64,000 nucleotides of DNA, taken from the NCBI RefSeq assembly GCF_051020765.1, contig NW_027469102.1:992001-1056000 (forward strand). Direction: 5' to 3'. Both the position numbers and the translations under genes were made by a program. Below, piece by piece: positions 25,351-38,635 of the stretch. A model generated the notes under the pieces. It searched no databases. It had not been told where the DNA came from and worked only from the letters and a program-made list of their open reading frames with translations. The stretch comes from Lasioglossum baleicum. Lineage: Eukaryota > Arthropoda > Insecta > Hymenoptera > Halictidae. How positions within the stretch are numbered: position 1 is the stretch's first letter; each line of letters opens with the position of its first letter.

Positions 25351-27750
25351 TGCGCGTCCCAAAAAACCTGCGCATGCGCATCCCAAAAAACCTGCGCATG
25401 CGCATCCCACAAAACCTCGCACGTGTTTTTACTCGACTAGCCTGCGGGATGCATCCTCTCGCACGTGTTTTTACTCGACTAGCCTGCAGGATGCATCCTC
25501 TCGCACGAGTTTTTACTCGACTAGCCTGCGGGATGCATCCTCTCGCACGTGTTTTTACTCGACTAGCCTGCGGGACGCATCCTCTCGCACGTGTTTTTAC
25601 TCGACTAGTCTGCGGGATGCATCCTCTCGCACGTGTTTTTGCTCGACTAGCCTGCGGGATGCATACTCTCGCACGTGTTTTTGCTCGACTAGCCTGCGGG
25701 ATGCATCCTCTCGCACGTGTTTTTGCTCGACTAGCCTGCGGGATGCATCCTCTCGCACGTGTTTTTGCTCGACTAGCCTGCGGGATGCATCCTCTCGCAC
25801 GTGTTTTTACTCGACTAGCCTGCGGGATTCATCCTCTCGCACGTGCTTTTACTCGACTAGCCTGCGGGATGCATCCTCTCGCACGTGTTTTTGCTCGACT
25901 AGCCTGCAGGATTCATCCTCTCGCACGTGTTTTTACTCGACTAGCCTGCGGGATGAATCCTCTCGCACGTGTTTTTGCTCGACTAGCCTGCGGGATGCAT
26001 CCTCTCGCACGTGTATTTGCTCGACTAGCCTGCGGGATGCATCCTCTCGCACGTGTTTTTGCTCGACTAGCCTGCGGGATGCATCCTCTCGCACGTGTTT
26101 TTGCTCGACTAGCCTGCGGGACGCATCCTCTCACACGTGTTTTTACTCGACTAGCCTGCGGGATGCATCCTCTCGCACGTGTTTTTACTCGACTAGCCTG
26201 CGGGAAGCATCCTCTTGCACGTGTTTTTACTCGACTAGCCTGCGGGATGCATCCTCTCGCACGTGTTTTTACTCGACTAGCCTGCGGGAAGCATCCTCTC
26301 GCACGTGTTTTTACTCGACTAGTCTGCGGGAAGCATCCTCTCGCACGTGTTTTTACTCGACTAGCCTGCGGGAAGCATCCTCTCGCACGTGTTTTTACTC
26401 GACTAGTCTGAGGGAAGCATCCTCTCGCACGTGTTTTTACTCGACTAGTCTGCGGGATGCATCCTCTCGCACGTGTTTTTGCTCGACTAGCCTGCGGGAT
26501 GCATCCTCTCGCACGTGTTTTTGCTCGACTAGCCTGCGGGATGCATCCTCTCGCACGTGTTTTTGCTCGACTAGCCTGCGGGATGCATCCTCTCGCACGT
26601 GTTTTTGCTCGACTAGCCATGCGCATCCCAAAAAACCTGCGCATGCGCATCCCACAAAACCTCGCACGTGTTTTTACTCGACTAGCCTTTGGGATGCATC
26701 CTCTCGCACGTGTTTTTACTCGAGTAGCCTGCGGGATGCATCCTCTCGCACGTGTTTTTACTCGACTAGCCTGCGGGATGCATCCTCTCGCACGTGTTTT
26801 TGCTCGACTAGCCTGCGGGATGCATCCTCTCGCACGTGTTTTTGCTCGACTAGCCTGCGGGATGCATCCTCTCGCACGTGTTTTTGCTCGACTAGCCTGC
26901 GGGATGCATCCTCTCGCACGTGTTTTTACTCGACTAGCCTTCGGGATGCATCTTCTCGCACGTGTTTTTACTCGACTAGCCTGCGGGACGCATCCTCTCG
27001 CACGTGTTTTTACTCGACTAGCCTGCGGGAAGCATCCTCTCGCACGTGTTTTTACTCGACTAGTCTGCGGGATGCATCCTCTCGCACGTGTTTTTGCTCG
27101 ACTAGCCTGCGGGATGCATCCTCTCGCACGTGTTTTTGCTCGACTAGCCTGCGGGATGCATCCTCTCGCACGTGTATTTGCTCGACTAGCCTGCGGGATG
27201 CATCCTCTCGCACGTGTTTGTGCTCGACTAGCCTGCGGGATGCATCCTCTCGCACGGGTTTTTACTTGACTAGCCTGCGGGATGCATCCTCTCGCACGTG
27301 TTTTTGCTCGACTAGCCTGCGGGATGCATCCTCTCGCTCGTGTTTTTGCTCGACTAGCCTGCGGGATGCATCCTCTCGCACATGTTTTTACTCGACTAGC
27401 CTGCGGGATGCATCCTTTCGCACGTGTTTTTGCTCGACTAGCCTGCGGGATGCATCCTCTCGCACGTGTTTTTGCTCGACTAGCCTGCGGGATGCATCCT
27501 CTCGCATGTGTTTTTGCTCGACTAGCCTGCGGGATGCATCCTCTCGCACGTGTTTTTGCTCGACTAGCCATGCGCGTCCCAAAAAACCTGCGCATGCGCA
27601 TAACAAAAAACCTGCGCATGCGCATCCCAAAAAACCTGCGCATGCGCATCCCACAAAACCTCGCACGTGTTTTTGCTCGACTAGCCTGCGGGATGCATCC
27701 TCTCGCACGTGTTTGTGCTCGACTAGCCTGCGGGATGCATCCTCTCGCAC
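24869..27750 (+). repeat. Marker-bounded unit 1 (2,882 bp)
   Basis: Blocks are 25350-25416 (3 units, ATGCGCGTCCC start), 26619-26661 (2) and 27570-27660 (4, with CATAACAAAAAA in its second unit). In order it carries a CACGAG form with CCTGCAGG, GCATACTC, GGATTC forms, CTCACACG, CTCTTGCACG, a run alternating GGAAGC with SpeI forms, the 43-bp block, CCTTTGGG, the XhoI form, CCTTCGGG, then the TGTATTTG, TGTTTGTG, ACTTGAC trio. This is the first full statement of the order seen in the later units. It is followed directly by its near copy. Confidence 0.85.
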
Positions 27751-30700
27751 GTGTTCTACTTGACTAGCCTGCGGGATGCATCCTCTCGCACGTGTATTTG
27801 CTCGACTAGCCTGCGGGATGCATCCTCTCGCACGTGTTTGTGCTCGACTAGCCTGCGGGATGCATCCTCTCGCACGTGTTTGTGCTCGACTAGCCTGCGG
27901 GATGCATCCTCTCGCACGTGTTTTTACTTGACTAGCCTGCGGGATGCATCCTCTCGCACGTGTTTTTGCTCGACTAGCCTGCGGGATGCATCCTCTCGCA
28001 CGTGTTTTTGCTCGACTAGCCTGCGGGATGCATCCTCTCGCACGTGTTTTTACTCGACTAGCCTGCGGGATGCATCCTCTCGCACGTGTTTTTGCTCGAC
28101 TAGCCTGCGGAATGCATCCTCTCGCACGTGTTTTTGCTCGACTAGCCTGCGGGATGCATCCTCTCGCACGTGTTTTTGCTCGACTAGCCTGCGGGATGCA
28201 TCCTCTCGCACGTGTTTTTGCTCGACTAGCCATGCGCGTCCCAAAAAACCTGCGCATGCGCATCCCACAAAACCTCGCACGTGTTTTTACTCGACTAGCC
28301 TGCGGGATGCATCCTCTCGCACGTGTTTTTACTCGACTAGCCTGCAGGATGCATCCTCTCGCACGAGTTTTTACTCGACTAGCCTGCGGGATGCATCCTC
28401 TCGCACGTGTTTTTACTCGACTAGCCTGCGGGACGCATCCTCTCGCACGTGTTTTTACTCGACTAGTCTGCGGGATGCATCCTCTCGCACGTGTTTTTGC
28501 TCGACTAGCCTGCGGGATGCATACTCTCGCACGTGTTTTTGCTCGACTAGCCTGCGGGATGCATCCTCTCGCACGTGTTTTTGCTCGACTAGCCTGCGGG
28601 ATGCATCCTCTCGCACGTGTTTTTGCTCGACTAGCCTGCGGGATGCATCCTCTCGCACGTGTTTTTACTCGACTAGCCATGCGCATCCCAAAAAACCTGC
28701 GCATGCGCATCCCACAAAACCTGCGCATGCGCATCCCACAAAACTTCGCACGTGTTTTTACTCGACTAGCCTGCGGGATGGATCCTCTCGCACGTGTTTT
28801 TGCTCGACTAGCCTGCGGGATGCATCCTCTCGCACGTGTTTTTACTCGACTAGCCTGCGGGATGCATCCTCTCGCACGTGTTTTTGCTCGACTAGCCTGC
28901 GGGATGCATCCTCTCGCACGTGTTTTTACTCGACTAGCCTGCGGGATTCATCCTCTCGCACGTGCTTTTACTCGACTAGCCTGCGGGATGCATCCTCTCG
29001 CACGTGTTTTTGCTCGACTAGCCTGCAGGATTCATCCTCTCGCACGTGTTTTTACTCGACTAGCCTGCGGGATGAATCCTCTCGCACGTGTTTTTGCTCG
29101 ACTAGCCTGCGGGATGCATCCTCTCGCACGTGTTTTTGCTCGACTAGCCTGCGGGATGCATCCTTTCGCACGTGTTTTTGCTCGACTAGCCTGCGGGATG
29201 CATCCTCTCGCACGTGTTTTTGCTCGACTAGCCTGCGGGACGCATCCTCTCACACGTGTTTTTACTCGACTAGCCTGCGGGATGCATCCTCTCGCACGTG
29301 TTTTTACTCGACTAGCCTGCGGGAAGCATCCTCTTGCACGTGTTTTTACTCGACTAGCCTGCGGGATGCATCCTCTCGCACGTGTTTTTACTCGACTAGC
29401 CTGCGGGAAGCATCCTCTCGCACGTGTTTTTACTCGACTAGTCTGCGGGAAGCATCCTCTCGCACGTGTTTTTACTCGACTAGCCTGCGGGAAGCATCCT
29501 CTCGCACGTGTTTTTACTCGACTAGTCTGAGGGAAGCATCCTCTCGCACGTGTTTTTACTCGACTAGTCTGCGGGATGCATCCTCTCGCACGTGTTTTTG
29601 CTCGACTAGCCTGCGGGATGCATCCTCTCGCACGTGTTTTTGCTCGACTAGCCTGCGGGATGCATCCTCTCGCACGTGTTTTTGCTCGACTAGCCTGCGG
29701 GATGCATCCTCTCGCACGTGTTTTTGCTCGACTAGCCATGCGCATCCCAAAAAACCTGCGCATGCGCATCCCACAAAACCTCGCACGTGTTTTTACTCGA
29801 CTAGCCTTTGGGATGCATCCTCTCGCACGTGTTTTTACTCGAGTAGCCTGCGGGATGCATCCTCTCGCACGTGTTTTTACTCGACTAGCCTGCGGGATGC
29901 ATCCTCTCGCACGTGTTTTTGCTCGACTAGCCTGCGGGATGCATCCTCTCGCACGTGTTTTTGCTCGACTAGCCTGCGGGATGCATCCTCTCGCACGTGT
30001 TTTTGCTCGACTAGCCTGCGGGATGCATCCTCTCGCACGTGTTTTTACTCGACTAGCCTTCGGGATGCATCTTCTCGCACGTGTTTTTACTCGACTAGCC
30101 TGCGGGACGCATCCTCTCGCACGTGTTTTTACTCGACTAGCCTGCGGGAAGCATCCTCTCGCACGTGTTTTTACTCGACTAGTCTGCGGGATGCATCCTC
30201 TCGCACGTGTTTTTGCTCGACTAGCCTGCGGGATGCATCCTCTCGCACGTGTTTTTGCTCGACTAGCCTGCGGGATGCATCCTCTCGCACGTGTATTTGC
30301 TCGACTAGCCTGCGGGATGCATCCTCTCGCACGTGTTTGTGCTCGACTAGCCTGCGGGATGCATCCTCTCGCACGGGTTTTTACTTGACTAGCCTGCGGG
30401 ATGCATCCTCTCGCACGTGTTTTTGCTCGACTAGCCTGCGGGATGCATCCTCTCGCTCGTGTTTTTGCTCGACTAGCCTGCGGGATGCATCCTCTCGCAC
30501 ATGTTTTTACTCGACTAGCCTGCGGGATGCATCCTTTCGCACGTGTTTTTGCTCGACTAGCCTGCGGGATGCATCCTCTCGCACGTGTTTTTGCTCGACT
30601 AGCCTGCGGGATGCATCCTCTCGCATGTGTTTTTGCTCGACTAGCCTGCGGGATGCATCCTCTCGCACGTGTTTTTGCTCGACTAGCCATGCGCGTCCCA

Positions 30701-31238
30701 AAAAACCTGCGCATGCGCATAACAAAAAACCTGCGCATGCGCATCCCAAAAAACCTGCGCATGCGCATCCCACAAAACCTCGCACGTGTTTTTACTCGAC
30801 TAGCCTGCGGGATGCATCCTCTCGCACGTGTTTTTACTCGACTAGCCTGCGGGATGCATCCTCTCGCACGTGTTTTTACTCGACTAGCCTGCGGGATGCA
30901 TCCTCTCGCACGTGTTTTTGCTCGACTAGCCTGCGGGATGCATCCTCTCGCACGTGTTTTTGCTCGACTAGCCATGCGCATCCCAAAAAACCTGTGCATG
31001 CGCATCCCAAAAAACCTGCGCATGCGCATCCCACAAAACCTGCGCATGCGCATCCCACAAAACTTCGCACGTGTTTTTACTCGACTAGCCTGCGGGATGC
31101 ATCCTCTCGCACGTGTTTTTACTCGACTAGCCTGCGGGATGCATCCTCTCGCACGTGTTTTTGCTCGACTAGCCTGCGGGATGCATCCTCTCGCACGTGT
31201 TTGTGCTCGACTAGCCTGCGGGATGCATCCTCTCGCAC
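27751..31238 (+). repeat. Marker-bounded unit 2 (3,488 bp)
   Basis: Blocks are 28232-28274 (2 units), 28679-28745 (3), 29738-29780 (2), 30689-30779 (4, CATAACAAAAAA) and 30974-31064 (4, with CCTGTGCATG). The offset to unit 1 is 2,882 at the left and 3,119 from the 29738 block onward; the gain is an inserted stretch around the 28679 block. Shared rare marks with unit 1 include CTGAGGG in one SpeI unit, CTTCTCGCACG, CACGGGTTTTT and CGCTCGTG. The last block and its right neighbourhood are absent from unit 1. Confidence 0.85.
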
Positions 31239-32782
31239 GTGTTCTACTTGACTAGCCTGCGGGATGCATCCACTCGCACGTGTATTTGCTCGACTAGCCT
31301 GCGGGATGCATCCTCTCGCACGTGTTTTTGCTCGACTAGCCTGCGGGATGCATCCTCTCGCACGTGTTTTTGCTCGACTAGCCTGCGGGAAGCATCCTCT
31401 TGCACGTGTTTTTACTCGACTAGCCTGCGGGATGCATCCTCTCGCACGTGTTTTTACTCGACTAGCCTGCGGGAAGCATCCTCTCGCACGTGTTTTTACT
31501 CGACTAGTCTGCGGGAAGCATCCTCTCGCACGTGTTTTTACTCGACTAGCCTGCGGGAAGCATCCTCTCGCACGTGTTTTTACTCGACTAGTCTGCGGGA
31601 AGCATCCTCTCGCACGTGTTTTTACTCGACTAGTCTGCGGGATGCATCCTCTCGCACGTGTTTTTGCTCGACTAGCCTGCGGGATGCATCCTCTCGCACG
31701 TGTTTTTGCTCGACTAGCCTGCGGGATGCATCCTCTCGCACGTGTTTTTACTCGACTAGCCTTCGGGATGCATCCTCTCGCACGTGTTTTTACTCGACTA
31801 GCCTGCGGGACGCATCCTCTCGCACGTGTTTTTGCTCGACTAGCCTGCGGGATGCATCCTCTCGCACGTGTTTTTGCTCGACTAGCCTGCGGGATGCATC
31901 CTCTCGCACATGTTTTTACTCGACTAGCCTGCGGGATGCATCCTTTCGCACGTGTTTTTGCTCGACTAGCCTGCGGGATGCATCCTCTCGCACGTGTTTT
32001 TGCTCGACTAGCCTGCGGGATGCATCCTCTCGCACGTGTTTTTGCTCGACTAGCCTGCGGGATGCATCCTCTCGCACGTGTTTTTGCTCGACTAGCCATG
32101 CGCGTCCCAAAAAACCTGCGCATGCGCATCCCAAAAAACCTGCGCATGCGCATCCCACAAAACCTCGCACGTGTTTTTACTCGACTAGCCTGCGGGATGC
32201 ATCCTCTCGCACGTGTTTTTGCTCGACTAGCCATGCGCGTCCCAAAAAACCTGCGCATGCGCATCCCAAAAAACCTGCGCATGCGCATCCCAAAAAACCT
32301 GCGCATGCGCATCCCACAAAACCTCGCACGTGTTTTTACTCGACTAGCCTGCGGGATGCATCCTCTCGCACGTGTTTTTACTCGACTAGCCTGCGGGATG
32401 CATCCTCTCGCACGTGTTTTTACTCGACTAGCCTGCGGGATTCATCCTCTCGCACGTGTTTTTGCTCGACTAGCCTGCGGGATGCATCCTCTCGCACGTG
32501 TTTTTGCTCGACTAGCCATGCGCATCCCAAAAAACCTGTGCATGCGCATCCCAAAAAACCTGCGCATGCGCATCCCACAAAACCTGCGCATGCGCATCCC
32601 ACAAAACTTCGCACGTGTTTTTACTCGACTAGCCTGCGGTATGCATCCTCTCGCACGTGTTTTTACTCGACTAGCCTGCGGGATGCATCCTCTCGCACGT
32701 GTTTTTGCTCGACTAGCCTGCGGGATGCATCCTCTCGCACGTGTTTTTACTCGACTAGCCTGCGGTATGCATCCTCTCGCAC
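31239..32782 (+). repeat. Marker-bounded unit 3 (1,544 bp, rearranged short unit)
   Basis: This unit lacks most of the standard order. It jumps from the first units straight to CTCTTGCACG and the GGAAGC/SpeI run, then goes to CACATG and CCTTTCG forms and three close blocks at 32098-32164 (3 units), 32233-32323 (4) and 32518-32608 (4). The first two blocks are separated by only one plain 42-bp unit plus the joining part, the tightest spacing in the window. The final marker is preceded by a GCGGTATGC unit instead of the usual TGTTTGTG unit. A shortened relative is unit 5. Confidence 0.82.
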
Positions 32783-35700
32783 GTGTTCTACTTGACTAGC
32801 CTGCGGGATGCATCCTCTCGCACGTGTATTTGCTCGACTAGCCTGCGGGATGCATCCTCTCGCACGTGTTTGTGCTCGACTAGCCTGCGGGATGCATCCT
32901 CTCGCACGTGTTTTTACTTGACTAGCCTGCGGGATGCATCCTCTCGCACGTGTTTTTGCTCGACTAGCCTGCGGGATGCATCCTCTCGCACGTGTTTTTG
33001 CTCGACTAGCCTGCGGGATGCATCCTCTCGCACGTGTTTTTACTCGACTAGCCTGCGGGATGCATCCTCTCGCACGTGTTTTTGCTCGACTAGCCTGCGG
33101 GATGCATCCTCTCGCACGTGTTTTTGCTCGACTAGCCTGCGGGATGCATCCTCTCGCACGTGTTTTTGCTCGACTAGCCTGCGGGATGCATCCTCTCGCA
33201 CGTGTTTTTGCTCGACTAGCCATGCGCGTCCCAAAAAACCTGCGCATGCGCATCCCAAAAAACCTGCGCATGCGCATCCCACAAAACCTCGCACGTGTTT
33301 TTACTCGACTAGCCTGCGGGATGCATCCTCTCGCACGTGTTTTTACTCGACTAGCCTGCAGGATGCATCCTCTCGCACGAGTTTTTACTCGACTAGCCTG
33401 CGGGATGCATCCTCTCGCACGTGTTTTTACTCGACTAGCCTGCGGGACGCATCCTCTCGCACGTGTTTTTACTCGACTAGTCTGCGGGATGCATCCTCTC
33501 GCACGTGTTTTTGCTCGACTAGCCTGCGGGATGCATACTCTCGCACGTGTTTTTGCTCGACTAGCCTGCGGGATGCATCCTCTCGCACGTGTTTTTGCTC
33601 GACTAGCCTGCGGGATGCATCCTCTCGCACTTGTTTTTGCTCGACTAGCCTGCGGGATGCATCCTCTCGCACGTGTTTTTACTCGACTAGCCATGCGCAT
33701 CCCAAAAAACCTGCGCATGCGCATCCCAAAAAACCTGCGCATGCGCATCCCACAAAACCTACGCATGCGCATCCCACAAAACTTCGCACGTGTTTTTACT
33801 CGACTAGCCTGCGGGATGCATCCTCTCGCACGTGTTTTTGCTCGACTAGCCTGCGGGATGCATCCTCTCGCACGTGTTTTTACTCGACTAGCCTGCGGGA
33901 TGCATCCTCTCGCACGTGTTTTTGCTCGACTAGCCTGCGGGATGCATCCTCTCGCACGTGTTGTTACTCGACTAGCCTGCGGGATTCATCCTCTCGCACG
34001 TGCTTTTACTCGACTAGCCTGCGGGATGCATCCTCTCGCACGTGTTTTTGCTCGACTAGCCTGCAGGATTCATCCTCTCGCACGTGTTTTTACTCGACTA
34101 GCCTGCGGGATGAATCCTCTCGCACGTGTTTTTGCTCGACTAGCCTGCGGGATGCATCCTCTCGCACGTGTTTTTGCTCGACTAGCCTGCGGGATGCATC
34201 CTCTCGCACGTGTTTTTGCTCGACTAGCCTGCGGGATGCATCCTCTCGCACGTGTTTTTGCTCGACTAGCCTGCGGGACGCATCCTCTCACACGTGTTTT
34301 TACTCGACTAGCCTGCGGGATGCATCCTCTCGCACGTGTTTTTACTCGACTAGCCTGCGGGAAGCATCCTCTTGCACGTGTTTTTACTCGACTAGCCTGC
34401 GGGATGCATCCTCTCGCACGTGTTTTTGCTCGACTAGCCTGCGGGAAGCATCCTCTCGCACGTGTTTTTACTCGACTAGTCTGCGGGAAGCATCCTCTCG
34501 CACGTGTTTTTACTCGACTAGCCTGCGGGAAGCATCCTCTCGCACGTGTTTTTACTCGACTAGTCTGCGGGAAGCATCCTCTCGCACGTGTTTTTACTCG
34601 ACTAGTCTGCGGGATGCATCCTCTCGCACGTGTTTTTGCTCGACTAGCCTGCGGGATGCATCCTCTCGCACGTGTTTTTGCTCGACTAGCCTGCGGGATG
34701 CATCCTCTCGCACGTGTTTTTGCTCGACTAGCCTGCGGGATGCATCCTCTCGCACGTGTTTTTGCTCGACTAGCCATGCGCATCCCAAAAAACCTGCGCA
34801 CGCGCATCCCACAAAACCTCGCACGTGTTTTTACTCGACTAGCCTTTGGGATGCATCCTCTCGCACGTGTTTTTACTCGAGTAGCCTGCGGGATGCATCC
34901 TCTCGCACGTGTTTTTACTCGACTAGCCTGCGGGATGCATCCTCTCGCACGTGTTTTTGCTCGACTAGCCTGCGGGATGCATCCTCTCGCACGTGTTTTT
35001 GCTCGACTAGCCTGCGGGATGCATCCTCTCGCACGTGTTTTTGCTCGACTAGCCTGCGGGATGCATCCTCTCGCACGTGTTTTTACTCGACTAGCCTTCG
35101 GGATGCATCTTCTCGCACGTGTTTTTACTCGACTAGCCTGCGGGACGCATCCTCTCGCACGTGTTTTTACTCGACTAGCCTGCGGGAAGCATCCTCTCGC
35201 ACGTGTTTTTACTCGACTAGTCTGCGGGATGCATCCTCTCGCACGTGTTTTTGCTCGACTAGCCTGCGGGATGCATCCTCTCGCACGTGTTTTTGCTCGA
35301 CTAGCCTGCGGGATGCATCCTCTCGCACGTGTATTTGCTCGACTAGCCTGCGGGATGCATCCTCTCGCACGTGTTTGTGCTCGACTAGCCTGCGGGATGC
35401 ATCCTCTCGCACGGGTTTTTACTTGACTAGCCTGCGGAATGCATCCTCTCGCACGTGTTTTTGCTCGACTAGCCTGCGGGATGCATCCTCTCGCTCGTGT
35501 TTTTGCTCGACTAGCCTGCGGGATGCATCCTCTCGCACATGTTTTTACTCGACTAGCCTGCGGGATGCATCCTTTCGCACGTGTTTTTGCTCGACTAGCC
35601 TGCGGGATGCATCCTCTCGCACGTGTTTTTGCTCGACTAGCCTGCGGGATGCATCCTCTCGCATGTGTTTTTGCTCGACTAGCCTGCGGGATGCATCCTC

Positions 35701-36276
35701 TCGCACGTGTTTTTGCTCGACTAGCCATGCGCGTCCCAAAAAACCTGCGCATGCGCATAACAAAAAACCTGCGCATGCGCATCCCAAAAAACCTGCGCAT
35801 GCGCATCCCACAAAACCTCGCACGTGTTTTTACTCGACTAGCCTGCGGGATGCATCCTCTCGCACGTGTTTTTACTCGACTAGCCTGCGGGATGCATCCT
35901 CTCGCACGTGTTTTTACTCGACTAGCCTGCGGGATGCATCCTCTCGCACGTGTTTTTGCTCGACTAGCCTGCGGGATGCATCCTCTCGCACGTGTTTTTG
36001 CTCGACTAGCCATGCGCATCCCAAAAAACCTGTGCATGCGCATCCCAAAAAACCTGCGCATGCGCATCCCACAAAACCTGCGCATGCGCATCCCACAAAA
36101 CTTCGCACGTGTTTTTACTCGACTAGCCTGCGGGATGCATCCTCTCGCACGTGTTTTTACTCGACTAGCCTGCGGGATGCATCCTCTCGCACGTGTTTTT
36201 GCTCGACTAGCCTGCGGGATGCATCCTCTCGCACGTGTTTGTGCTCGACTAGCCTGCGGGATGCATCCTCTCGCAC
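32783..36276 (+). repeat. Marker-bounded unit 4 (3,494 bp), near copy of unit 2
   Basis: Blocks are 33222-33288 (3 units), 33693-33783 (4, with CCTACGC), 34776-34818 (2, with GCGCACGCG), 35727-35817 (4) and 36012-36102 (4). The offset to unit 2 is 5,032 at the left marker and 5,038 from 33783 to the end; two 24-bp units have been gained in the first two blocks and one 42-bp unit lost before them. Rare marks CATAACAAAAAA, CACGGGTTTTT and CGCTCGTG are kept. The CTGAGGG mark of units 1 and 2 is absent here (CTGCGGG near 34,566). Confidence 0.86.
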
Positions 36277-37357
36277 GTGTTCTACTTGACTAGCCTGCGG
36301 GATGCATCCTCTCGCACGTGTTTGTGCTCGACTAGCCTGCGGGATGCATCCTCTCGCACGTGTTTTACTTGACTAGCCTGCGGGATGCATCCTCTCGCAC
36401 GTGTTTTTGCTCGACTAGCCTGCGGGATGCATCCTCTCGCACGTGTTTTTGCTCGACTAGCCTGCGGGATGCATCCTCTCGCACGTGTTTTTGCTCGACT
36501 AGCCTGCGGGATGCATCCTTTCGCACGTGTTTTTGCTCGACTAGCCTGCGGGATGCATCCTCTCGCACGTGTTTTTGCTCGACTAGCCTGCGGGATGCAT
36601 CCTCTCGCACGTGTTTTTGCTCGACTAGCCTGCGGGATGCATCCTCTCGCACGTGTTTTTGCTCGACTAGCCATGCGCGTCCCAAAAAACCTGCGCATGC
36701 GCATCCCAAAAAACCTGCGCATGCGCATCCCACAAAACCTCGCACGTGTTTTTACTCGACTAGCCTGCGGGATGCATCCTCTCGCACGTGTTTTTGCTCG
36801 ACTAGCCATGCGCGTCCCAAAAAACCTGCGCATGCGCATCCCAAAAAACCTGCGCATGCGCATCCCAAAAAACCTGCGCATGCGCATCCCACAAAACCTC
36901 GCACGTGTTTTTACTCGACTAGCCTGCGGGATGCATCCTCTCGCACGTGTTTTTACTCGACTAGCCTGCGGGATGCATCCTCTCGCACGTGTTTTTACTC
37001 GACTAGCCTGCGGGATGCATCCTCTCGCACGTGTTTTTGCTCGACTAGCCTGCGGGATGCATCCTCTCGCACGTGTTTTTGCTCGACTAGCCATGCGCAT
37101 CCCAAAAAACCTGTGCATGCGCATCCCAAAAAACCTGCGCATGCGCATCCCACAAAACCTGCGCATGCGCATCCCACAAAACTTCGCACGTGTTTTTACT
37201 CGACTAGCCTGCGGTATGCATCCTCTCGCACGTGTTTTTACTCGACTAGCCTGCGGGATGCATCCTCTCGCACGTGTTTTTGCTCGACTAGCCTGCGGGA
37301 TGCATCCTCTCGCACGTGTTTGTGCTCGACTAGCCTGCGGGATGCATCCTCTCGCAC
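36277..37357 (+). repeat. Marker-bounded unit 5 (1,081 bp)
   Basis: Blocks are 36673-36739 (3 units), 36808-36898 (4) and 37093-37183 (4). They lie exactly 4,575 bp after those of unit 3, so units 4-5 together repeat units 2-3 with an internal loss of eleven 42-bp units and one base. Near 36,361 there is a second kind of 1-nt-deleted unit, GTGTTTTACTTGAC, seen only once in the window. It has four T instead of five and no C. Confidence 0.84.
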
Positions 37358-38267
37358 GTGTTCTACTTGACTAGCCTGCGGGATGCATCCTCTCGCACGT
37401 GTATTTGCTCGACTAGCCTGCGGGATGCATCCTCTCGCACGTGTTTGTGCTCGACTAGCCTGCGGGATGCATCCTCTCGCACGTGTTTTTACTTGACCAG
37501 CCTGCGGGATGCATCCTCTCGCACGTGTTTTTGCTCGACTAGCCTGCGGGATGCATCCTCTCGCACGTGTTTTTGCTCGACTAGCCTGCGGGATGCATCC
37601 TCTCGCACGTGTTTTTACTCGACTAGCCTGCGGGATGCATCCTCTCGCACGTGTTTTTGCTCGACTAGCCTGCGGGATGCATCCTCTCGCACGTGTTTTT
37701 GCTCGACTAGCCTGCGGGATGCATCCTCTCGCACGTGTTTTTGCTCGACTAGCCTGCGGGATGCATCCTCTCGCACGTGTTTTTGCTCGACTAGCCATGC
37801 GCGTCCCAAAAAACCTGCGCATGCGCATCACAAAAAACCTGCGCATGCGCATCCCACAAAACCTCGCACGTGTTTTTACTCGACTAGCCTGCGGGATGCA
37901 TCCTCTCGCACGTGTTTTTACTCGACTAGCCTGCAGGATGCATCCTCTCGCACGAGTTTTTACTCGACTAGCCTGCGGGATGCATCCTCTCGCACGTGTT
38001 TTTACTCGACTAGCCTGCGGGACGCATCCTCTCGCACGTGTTTTTACTCGACTAGTCTGCGGGATGCATCCTCTCGCACGTGTTTTTGCTCGACTAGCCT
38101 GCGGGATGCATACTCTCGCACGTGTTTTTGCTCGACTAGCCTGCGGGATGCATCCTCTCGCACGTGTTTTTGCTCGACTAGCCTGCGGGATGCATCCTCT
38201 CGCACGTGTTTTTGCTCGACTAGCCTGCGGGATGCATCCTCCCGCACGTGTTTTTACTCGACTAGCA

Positions 38268-38358
38268 ATGCGCATCCCAAAAAACATGCGCATGCGCATC
38301 CCAAAAAACCTGCGCATGCGCATCCCACAAAACCTGCGCATGCGCATCCCACAAAACT
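38268..38358 (+). repeat. 24-bp block with altered entry
   Basis: The block enters after CTAGCA rather than CTAGCC, the only such case I saw, and its first joint is AAAACATGCG instead of AAAACCTGCG. The preceding 42-bp unit has CTCCCGCACG. Four units, K-K-Q-Q, ending CTTCGC. Equivalent blocks in units 2 and 4 are normal at these points, so these changes are private to unit 6. Confidence 0.8.
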
Positions 38359-38635
38359 TCGCACGTGTTTTTACTCGACTAGCCTGCGGGATGCATCCTC
38401 TCGCACGTGTTTTTGCTCGACTAGCCTGCGGGATGCATCCTCTCGCACGTGTTTTTACTCGACTAGCCTGCGGGATGCATCCTCTCGCACGTGTTTTTGC
38501 TCGACTAGCCTGCGGGATGCATCCTCTCGCACGTGTTTTTACTCGACTAGCCTGCGGGATTCATCCTCTCGCACGTGCTTTTACTCGACTAGCCTGCGGG
38601 ATGCATCCTCTCGCACGTGTTTTTGCTCGACTAGC

